Assembly (NCBI GenBank): GCA_030760725.1
Contig: JASWHV010000012.1
Span: 39,215,652 to 39,279,651 of the forward strand
DNA length: 64,000 nucleotides
Direction: 5' to 3'
DNA from: Neostapfia colusana
Taxonomy: Eukaryota > Streptophyta > Magnoliopsida > Poales > Poaceae
The translations under genes and the position numbers were made by a program. Below, piece after piece: positions 56,797 to 64,000 of this stretch (positions are counted from its first letter, which is position 1; each line of letters starts with the position of its first letter). The notes under the pieces were generated by a model. The model ran no database searches. It was not told the origin of the DNA and worked only from the letters and a program-made list of their open reading frames with translations.

Positions 56797-59523
56797 TTCA
56801 GCGATTACACGTTAATGAACATGCACATAAGTTAATTGTAATGCTTCTGCTACAAGTTCTAATAACAAGTTTTTAACAACTGGAACTATGTTTAAGAATT
56901 TAAAATGAAACTGGGGCTAGTGGTTTGGGTTTGGACCTAAGCACATGATTAAGTGCTAAGTGGTTTTCCCCCTCTTCCATATTGATCACCTCAAGTGGTT
57001 AAACAGAACAGGGGTGATCCAAAGCTCCAATGGAGCTGAGAATTTTTGTGTGAGTTCCTTGTCACAAGAAAACCCACTGGACCAAAGATTAGCACTCTTC
57101 ATTGAGTGGTTTATTCAGAATAATTTTCTAAGCAATTAAGCAAGGAAGAATTAATTCTGGGATAACCCCTATGTTCATGCCAAACTTAGTGAAGTACAAT
57201 TTCAATTATAGCTCATAGAGTTTGCATGAATTTTCCTAGAATTTTTGGAGCTAAGATTTTCCCAGAACTGAATTTCCAAATTTTGGAAATTCTCTGAAAA
57301 TGTTTCTGTATTTAAGTGAATACAGCATCTTCAAATCTGAATTGACCTGAACAAATCAACTCCAAATGATCTGACACTTTTACAGGAGTTCACTAACATC
57401 CTAAAGAATATTCTGGAAAAATTTGAGGATTTTTGGATGAACCAAACTCTCTCTAAAATTCTTTTGCTGAAAAGCTTTAAGGAATTTTCCAAAATTAAAT
57501 AGTGGGTTTCATACAAATTGGGTTTCATATTTGGATAGTACTCTATTAGAGGAATCCAACAAAATTTGTTTCACAATTTTTGGGTTCTCCTACCCCAAGT
57601 TGTTGCTATTTGAATTTGAACTGAAATCTGAAAATCCTAAAAATGTTCAAATGCTGACTGTGTGTCCAGGGGACCACGTGTCACTTGCCGGGACGGGCCA
57701 CACGGGGCTAGTGGACATTTCCCGTGCAGCCACAAGAGATCCCAGCCGCAGCAGATCAGAACCGAACTCCCTGTCGCTGACATGCGGGACCCGCCAGGTC
57801 GTCTTCAACCTCCGGCCAAACAGAGACCGCGGCGGCGCTCTCCGGCGAGCGTCGCAGGAACAGACTTCCCGCCCATCCCCCGACCTAGACTCGCTGCCCC
57901 ACCCTATCTCGTGGTGCTGAAATCATCCAGGGGGTCACCGGCGGCCGTAGATCGCCGGAACGGGGTGCCCGACGGCGGCAGTGCCTGCTAGGGTTCCGGT
58001 GAGCTCGGAAATAGCCTACACCGCATCAAAACGGTCGGGAATGGCTCGGAGAGTACCCTGGAAGCTTGAGAATGTTGGAAATGGGCGCCAAACCATGTGA
58101 AAAGGCCGGCAGCATAGGGCTCCACGGTGACTCGAGACAATTTCTTCATGGCAGCACGAAAATTAGCTATAACTCGGTCGATCCTAGGTGTTTTCGCTCG
58201 GTTCTTCTTCGAGGATGATCGCTAAGAGGTGTAGAGGCTGTGTGCATGCTCACCCGAGCTTGGGTGGATGGTTCTGCTAGAATTTTTGGGGTAGACCGAC
58301 CCCTACCCGTATGGACTATGTTTCGGGAACTTCGGAAATTCTCCCTACTCAGTTGATCGTTTGCTCTGCGGTTTGCAGCTACACGAGCTAGGGATCCTGG
58401 TGCACCTTTTTCGTGTTGAGGAGGGATTGTGAAAAGAGCCGTAGCCCACTGTCCACGGTGACCCGACTTGGCTTCCGCCGGTGAGCCTCGGTTCTCGGCA
58501 GCGATCGTCAAATTGTGGGCAAACGGAGCGACAACACTGCAAAGTAGCGGGATGGGTAGCTAGGGAATGTGTTGGTTCTCACTTTTTGTATTGGGGGCTC
58601 GAGCAGAGGCGGAGCAGCACCGGTGTGCAGAGGAGAGTTGAGGAGCGGTGCCGATGAGGGAAGACAGAGCGCGGTGCAGCTGCTGATCGTGAGGAGGAAA
58701 CAAAAGAGCTTGGCTCAGCTGTGTGGGGAGTGGATCACGTAGAGGAGGGGGCGAGCTGCTGCCCGGTTGCCAGCGCGAGAGAAGAAAACCAGGAGGTGGC
58801 TGGGCGAGGTGATCGGGCGCCGGTGCTGCCGTGCGCTGGCGTGCGGTTTCGGCCGAAGGAGAAAAGATCACTGGGTAGACTTCTCTGTTAAGACTGCTGA
58901 CAGGTGGGGCCTCCCCTCTAATTCCTTTTTCATTTTTCTCAATTCTGTTTGTGCCAAAATATCCTCAGCTACTCACAATTGAATGTGAGACTTAATAACC
59001 AAGTCTTGGTTTGAATTTGAGTTCTCAAATTTGAACTTTGTTTGGCTAAATTTGCTTCATGTTTAAAGTGAAATTCAAATTCAGTTTTGAATTATTGCAA
59101 ATTTAGCCCCCGACAAGATGAACTCCAATGGGGATGAAAATTGGTGGGCTAACTCAGAAAAATGTGCTGAGTTTGAATATGAAGCTAACTTTTGAATTTG
59201 ATGGAGGAAAGTTGCTGCAATTGAATTTACATTCAAATTGGCCTCTTTTTCAAATGCCTCCAAAATTGCATCAATAACTGTTGGGTTTGCATGAAACTTG
59301 GCTTGAACCTTCCCAAGACTTTTTAAGTCGTAGGGGTGAGCTCAACCTCTCATGTTCGTGTGTAGAAATCCTACTTTGTGAAAGTTAGGGCTTTCTCCTC
59401 TAATCACTCTTTTGATAGAGGTTACTTGCTCTTCACAACTTTTCACAAGATATCCACAACAAAAACTGTGGTGTTGTGAGGTGATGAAAAGTTTTTGCAA
59501 GTCCCTTTTATTGGGCTTTTACA

Positions 59524-60005
59524 GTGGCGCGCTCCCGGTTGATGAGAAACAGAGCACGGTGAAGCAGCTCGATGTGTGTCTCTGACCAGTGGGGTCCACA
59601 ACCCCTGTCCCTCTTATCCTCCCAATTCAGTTTAAAATAGCAAATAAGCTCCAAATTTGATCAAACTTGGAGGGTAGGCCGAAAGAAATGTGAAGAACAC
59701 AATGGTGCACTAAAATTTGAATTTCTGTGAAGTTTGAATTTGAAACTGAAGTTTAAATTCAAATTCAAATTGTCACCCATTTTAATTCCAACAAATAGGA
59801 AATCCTTTTTAAATGCTCTGAAAATTTGTCGTGCTATTATTGGATGTATGGTGAACCGAGTTGTGGATTTAGATCTCCCGATTTGCAATTTTTTGCATGT
59901 TCACTTTAGACTTGGAGCTCACACCTTTATATTCAAAAGTTTCACTTCCCTCTCATTTTCTCGGTGTGATTTGCAGCTCCACTTGCTAGAATTTTGGATT
60001 TCACA
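59524..60005 (-). repeat. Stub of LTR family C
   Basis: 482 bases starting TGTGAAATCC on the minus strand, next to the TGAAC duplication. They match the start of the + strand LTR at 63318 (both share CATCCAATAATAGC, CCTACCCTCCAAGTTTGATCAAA and GTGCACC), with moderate divergence. It stops abruptly where B's LTR begins. The last bases (GCCAC) could be the target duplicated by B, but its partner was not found intact. Confidence 0.75.
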
Positions 60006-60396
60006 TGAACGCTCTGGCATAGTCCAGCGCGTTCCGGTTGTCTTGCTGCAGGTGGAGGAATTCCTGCGTCTTTCTCTTCATGAGACCTGGTGGTATGTGA
60101 TAGGCCCTGAAGGCCGTCCGAAACTCCGCCCAGGTCATCACTCGGTCGGTGGGTTGCGAGGCGCAAAAATTTGCCCACCAAGCGCTCGCGGAGCCCTGAA
60201 GTTGCTGGGCCGCGAACTGCATCTTCCGCTGCTCACTAACTTGGAGCAGCCCGAATTTCATCTCCATCATGCGGATCCAGTTGTCTGCATCGAGGGGTTC
60301 ATCCGCCCTTGAGAATACCAGGGGATGGGTAGCAAGGAAATCCGAGTAGGAACTTTATTGACGTTCCTCTCGGTCTTGACGCCTCTATGGACAAGA
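60006..60396 (-). pseudogene. Element A gag, 5' fragment
   Basis: On the minus strand this encodes SDFLATHPLVFS... then MMEMKFGLLQVSEQRKMQF, WWANFCASQPTDRV and AYHIPPGLMKRK, ending LDYARAF at the TGAAC site. There the frame continues at 41076 as NDLALYASYY. It is cut at 60397 by the end of LTR E, so the gag N-terminus is missing. Confidence 0.92.
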
Positions 60397-60626
60397 TGAC
60401 ACGACCCCACGGTCTTGTCGAGCCAGGATCACGCTGAGGGGTGCTGCGTTGCACAGCACCGTATAACGCACATCAAAGGTACAAAGCGGAAGCAAAACTT
60501 TTATTACATAAAGTGGTTTATGAACATTTGTACATCAAAATAAGTCCAGTCTACACTCACGGGCGTAGACTACGCATCAAGTCCACGTCCAGCCCTTGAA
60601 CGTGTCCTTGCTAGCATACACGCACA

Positions 60627-61877
60627 CTAACTCTGCGGCGTGCAGGACTCCCACTCGACGGGGTTCCCCTCCTGGGGTTCCGTCTCCTCTTCCGTAGTCC
60701 CTTCCTCATAGAACCCTGCAAAAGCTTCAAACACAAGCAGTGAGCACGAAGGCTCAGCAAGTCTGACCCGTCTCACCTAAACATTAAACTTCTACATGAG
60801 GAGTGATAGGTACAGGGGATAAAAAGCAGTTGCAAGGACTCGCCTAATTAGTGGAACCTTTGTTTCAAGTTTTAGCAGCAGGTTGTCGAGAATCTTACGC
60901 TAAGGCACATGAGAGAGCTGCAATCAAACAAGAAACGCATTTCTCTCATGTACTTGCCCAAAGTTGAAAAGAATTTTAGTTAGCTCTAAACTACAACAAA
61001 TCATTAGCAATCAAGTCCATCTTTCAATCAGCAACATTTTAACATGCAACTAGCCTGTTCTTTCTACGTCACGGTACAGTGAACAAGTGGTACTCACTGA
61101 CCGCGAGGGACGGTGATTATAATCGATTTACACCTGCAGGGTTACCCGAATAACCCGTCACGTACGCCCATACTCGATGTTGCCTATAACAACCATCACG
61201 GACGCCGTACGCAACCACCTTTCGCCCGTCAGCCAAATATTGAACCGGTCCCATCGTCCCGAGCAAGAGGTCTCTGCACGCGAATCTCAGTGCCGCCAGC
61301 CGATTTACACCTCGAGCTCTCAACCTACCCTCTGAAAGATGGGCAATGCCTCAATACCCAGCTACCCGAGTTACATCGGTTTCCCGATTCCCATATAGCC
61401 GGTAGGTCTTCGGTACTGTTCTAGCTTGTTTAACAGGCCCGCACACGGCTCGGTCCTCAATCTACACAAGCGTAGCTATAGCACATAGGCCCCAAAGTCC
61501 TGCTGCCCATACCCTCCGCTCGGTCTCATCTTTCTTGCCATGTGTATCATGTGCTATCTCTACCCGAGTCGAGTGCCTCTAGCCTATGCTCGCGAGTAGT
61601 TTCAACTACTCGTCTTGTACCGAATCCTACACTATCTTAGCATTGCAGTAGCTAACAGGGTCTGCAATCCTAAACCCAACCCATGGTTTTCTTGGCTATG
61701 CAATTGGGTTTCCAAACAAGACTCTAATGCAAAGAATAAGGTATTCAAGTATGTGCTCAAAACAATAAAAACATGTAAAAAGGTTAATGTAAACCGGAGC
61801 TTGCCTTGCTGCTCTTGATCATAGGCTATCTTTTCCTCCGGAGTAACGAAGTCTTGGACTTCGGGTTCCTCCTCGAC
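60627..61877 (-). CDS. LTR mini-ORF exons 2 and 3 in E (candidate)
   Basis: Exon 2 (61877-61805, 73 nt) follows CTAAG, encodes VEEEPEVQDFVTPEEK and ends CAAG|GCAAGC. Exon 3 (60715-60627, 89 nt) follows CTTTTGCAG, encodes FYEEGTTEEETEPQEGNP and ends VEWESCTPQS then TAG. Lengths and phases equal those of the central 5' LTR. Exon 1 is not clearly recognisable here: the donor-equivalent near 63025 reads GTCCAC. Confidence 0.4.
60742..60755 (-). other. Conserved LTR stem-loop, E copy
   Basis: GAGC-CTTCGT-GCTC on the minus strand, preceded by TTGCT, 26 bases upstream of exon 3. Confidence 0.45.
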
Positions 61878-63317
61878 CTTAGCGACTACATGATATAAGA
61901 AGTATATGTATTAATTTGAATGCATTTGTAATAAGTTTGAACTTGTGAAGCTTATAAGTCCCACTAGATAGACTCAATGACTGTGAAACTTTTACTGTGG
62001 CTTGGATACAACCTAAATAAAGACTTGGTCAACCTTTAGTTGCAGCAAAGCTCAATTGAGCCCTCCACAATTAATTATGTACCTGACCTTAATTGGAACT
62101 CTTAGGGTGTTCTAGGGACTTTCATGAAACAAACTATGCCTTTCTGAAAACTAGATTTTCAGAGGGTTCTAATGGAGTTGGTCTCACTTAATTTGAAGGT
62201 TTCTAGCTAAAGATATGAGCTAAGCAATTTCAGAGAAAATTCTGAAAATGTTTCTGAACATTTTCTATTTTCTCTGGAACAGTTTCAGTAATCACACCAT
62301 TAGCTGGTTCAAATGAGCTTAAATGGATCTGAACTTTTTATGGTAGTTCAGGGATGTTTTGTTGAACATTCCAGCAAAATTTCAGGATTTTCCTCCAAAG
62401 GATTCTCCAGTTAAAATTCCAAACAGTTTAAATTTTGAGGAATTAATTCTGGAGAATTAAGGATTTTCATGAAGTTAAACTTGATTTTCTGGAAAGTGCT
62501 CAGAGAGATGAGTCCAAAAAAATTTGGTTCACTCGATTTGGAGCTTTCTAGCCGAAGTTATGATGATTTGAAGTTTGAAGGAAATCTGAAAATCGGGGAA
62601 AAGTTTAAACTTGCGGGTGGGTCACGGGGACACGCGTCACACCCTGAGGCGTCGGCACACCGTGGTCTGTGGGGTTCCTGCGCGCCAGCACAACAGATCC
62701 CGGCCACACCTGATCCCGGTTTGAATTTTTAAGCCGCTGACGCGTGGGCCAGCCGACTTCGTCTTCCTCCCGACACCCGCGCTCTGCCGCCGGGGTATCT
62801 CGCCGGAGAGCTCGCCGGCAGCTTCTGTAAAGCTCCAAACTTTACGATTTTGACCGCCTCTGCCTATTTTCACTCGGGGAACAGGATTCTTAGGTCAGCT
62901 CGCCATGAAAATGGCCGCCACATGGTCGGCGACGAGCAGCAGCCTCGGGAGAACTTCGGCCGTGTTGCCCATCCTCCCTAGCACCTAACCCGATCGAGCT
63001 AAGGGTCGTCGAGCATCAGTGGACCATAGGAAAGGTCGACATGAGCTCTACGGAGCACGGGAAGGGCTGTGTTGGGCTGTCACCGTGCGCCCTAGGCCGT
63101 AAATCGGGATTTCTACTAAAACTCGAAGAACAGCGGTTTCCCTCCACAGTTCTTCGTGGTTCCTGCTCCTATGGACCCTCACGGGCTACTAGAAGTGATC
63201 CTCTACATGAGAGGCTGAGTGATGCAGTGTGGCTTACGAATTTCTCGGATCGGTACAGACCTCACTTTTTCACACCGTCGCGAAAATAGGAAATTCTGGC
63301 CTAAGCAGCGTTTGTCA

Positions 63318-64000
63318 TGTGAAATCCCAAAACTCAAGCAAGTGGAGATGCAGTTCACACCAAGAAAAGGAGAGGGAATTTAAACTTTTGAATTTCAAGG
63401 TGTGAGCTCCAAGTCTAAACTTGAACTTGCAAAAATTCCCGAACACAGAGATCTAAAGCTATCATTTGGTTCTCCACACATCCAATAATAGCCCGACAAA
63501 TTTTCAGAGCATCTGAAAAGTATTTCCTTTGTTGAAATTTAAACGGGAGAAAATTTGAATTTGAATTTAAATCTCAGTTTCAAATTCTGATTTCACCGAA
63601 ATTCAAATTTAAGTGCACCGTTGTGTTGCTCACATTTCTTTTGGCCTACCCTCCAAGTTTGATCAAATTTTGGAGCTTGTTTGTTATATTAAACGGAATT
63701 TGGGATAAGAGGTGAGAAATGGGGCCCACTTGTTAGTAGACTTAACCTCCAAGTTTTCTGTTTGTCGCTCAGCTGCACGTGTGCTCGCCACCTCCGACGT
63801 CCGGCGTCCCGACCTGATAGCGCCAGCTCCTGCTCGCTAGATGAGGACGCCGAGCGAAGCCACCCCGTGCCTCTGCCGTGAACCGTTTCTCTCCCTCTCC
63901 CTCTACAGCCCGTGCACAGACCGAAGAAACTCACCATAGCCGACCTCTCTGTTCCCCGATGACTGTCCGCTAGAGGCTTCTTCGTGCTCGAAGTTCTACA
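63318..64000 (+). repeat. Start of an LTR of family C, running off the window
   Basis: It begins TGTGAAATCC after a possible target duplication TGTCA (63313-63317), inside LTR E. About 380 AT-rich bases are followed by a GC-rich core, the usual Tekay-type LTR layout. It matches the inverted stub at 59524-60005. No complete ORF of interest is present. Confidence 0.75.

Larger units (their letters stand above)
55343..59523 (-). repeat. Element B 5' LTR
   Basis: This 4181-bp LTR starts TGTAAAAGCCC at 59523 and ends GGTCCGCCACA at 55343, directly before the PBS. Its architecture matches the central LTR (AT-rich start, GC-rich core at about 57650-58920, intron-like AT-rich part), but the sequence is a different family. 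A 114-codon sense ORF (58511-58167) recurs at 44463-44119 in the partial 3' LTR. I see no independent support for it being coding. Confidence 0.9.
41082..60005 (-). mobile_element. Composite nested insertion (LTR family C stub + Tekay element B + LTR remnant F)
   Basis: The whole block is bounded by TGAAC duplications. Its minus-strand start is TGTGAAATCC (60005) and its end is TTCCCCACA (41082). It contains a 482-bp stub of LTR family C (60005-59524), then element B (59523 inward) with its own PBS, gag-pol, PPT and 3' LTR start. The two B LTRs are near-identical only over their first ~2 kb (45476-43441 versus 59523-57490) and then diverge strongly. My reading: C inserted first, B inserted into C, and a recombination between related LTRs near 43440 removed B's LTR end together with most of C. 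Other histories, such as a recombinant LTR formed during reverse transcription, are possible. Confidence 0.65.
7704..60396 (-). mobile_element. Element A: old Tekay-type Ty3/gypsy, split by nested insertions
   Basis: Read on the minus strand: gag fragment (60396-60006), rest of gag and pol (41081-37197), polypurine tract (about 37143-37130), then the 3' LTR (37129 down to 34012, continuing 8551 to 7704). The LTR totals about 3.96 kb without the copia insert. The order, the chromodomain-like tail and the PPT-LTR junction are those of a Tekay chromovirus. Its 5' LTR and gag start are missing, because an LTR of another copy (E) abuts the gag at 60397. Pol is riddled with frameshifts and the RT box is mutated. 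It is the oldest of the Tekay copies here and the host of both nested clusters. Confidence 0.8.
60397..63317 (-). repeat. LTR E: Tekay-type LTR inserted in or abutting element A gag
   Basis: A canonical terminus TGACACGACCCC (reverse complement of the central LTR end) starts at 60397. The LTR is very close to the central family through 61900 and more diverged in the GC-rich core. Because gag rather than a PBS follows the LTR end, this is either an LTR of a separate insertion (left duplication would be CAAGA, 60392-60396) or A's own LTR after a deletion. It is interrupted at 63317 by a family C LTR, and its start lies outside the window. Confidence 0.85.

Noticed and set aside
58167..58511. 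114-codon sense ORF in LTR B, also at 44119-44463
   Set aside because: It is open in both B LTR copies, but these are recent duplicates. No homologue was seen in the other LTR families and there are no splice phases that fit exons 2 and 3 convincingly.
55343..60005. Treating 60005-55343 as one 4.66-kb LTR of element B
   Set aside because: The PPT at 45478 places the LTR start at TGTAAAAG, equivalent to 59523. The extra 482 bases match a different LTR (63318 onward).
1..64000. CRISPR arrays, bacterial operons or phage modules
   Set aside because: No regularly spaced repeats, ribosome-binding-site-led operons or prokaryotic gene families were seen. All recognisable coding sequence is plant retrotransposon.

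Overview
The window looks like a gene-poor, transposon-packed stretch of a plant nuclear genome, almost certainly a grass. I found no convincing host gene, tRNA, rRNA or CRISPR array. Nearly every supportable feature belongs to an LTR retrotransposon: Ty3/gypsy chromoviruses of the Tekay type (C-terminal chromodomain-like tail, LTRs of about 4 kb), one Ty1/copia element with 1.6-kb LTRs, and a decayed Tat-type gypsy. The grass assignment rests on this family mix and on GC-rich LTR cores. It is an inference.

Layout. 1-769 is featureless. 770-7703 holds decayed gypsy material on the + strand: an LTR-like start, a Transposase_28-like remnant and a Tat-type pol full of stops. From 7704 to 60396 runs one old minus-strand Tekay element (A), split by two large nested insertions. 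(i) A copia element (8552-34011, TSD GTGTC) sits in A's 3' LTR and is itself split by a younger + strand Tekay element (13843-29559, TSD GAAGT). (ii) A composite (41082-60005, TSD TGAAC) sits in A's gag. It contains a 482-bp stub of LTR family C, a Tekay element B, and inside B's RT a probable solo LTR S (47627-50911, TSD GCTTC). Another minus-strand Tekay LTR (E, 60397-63317) abuts A's gag, and a + strand LTR of family C cuts into E at 63318 and runs off the window. In three cases (copia, A gag, B RT) removing the insert and one TSD copy restores the same reading frame, which strongly supports the nesting.

How the genes work together. Each intact Tekay element would make one Gag-PR-RT-RNaseH-INT-chromodomain polyprotein. 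All copies here carry nonsense codons or frameshifts, so none looks autonomous. The central Tekay element also has an extra 314-codon ORF ahead of gag. That ORF's ATG directly follows a polypyrimidine-AG acceptor, and the gag ATGs of the central element and B lie at or one base after such acceptors, suggesting spliced subgenomic mRNAs.

Best candidate for something undescribed: the Tekay-type LTRs carry, on their sense strand, a small spliced-looking acidic ORF. In the central element it has three exons (84, 73 and 89 nt) with matching phases. Exons 2 and 3 recur in LTRs of clearly different sequence (E, B, S, and partly A), with the same phase-1 junction and usually a GC-type donor. A stem-loop with covarying stems sits just upstream of exon 3 in all of them.
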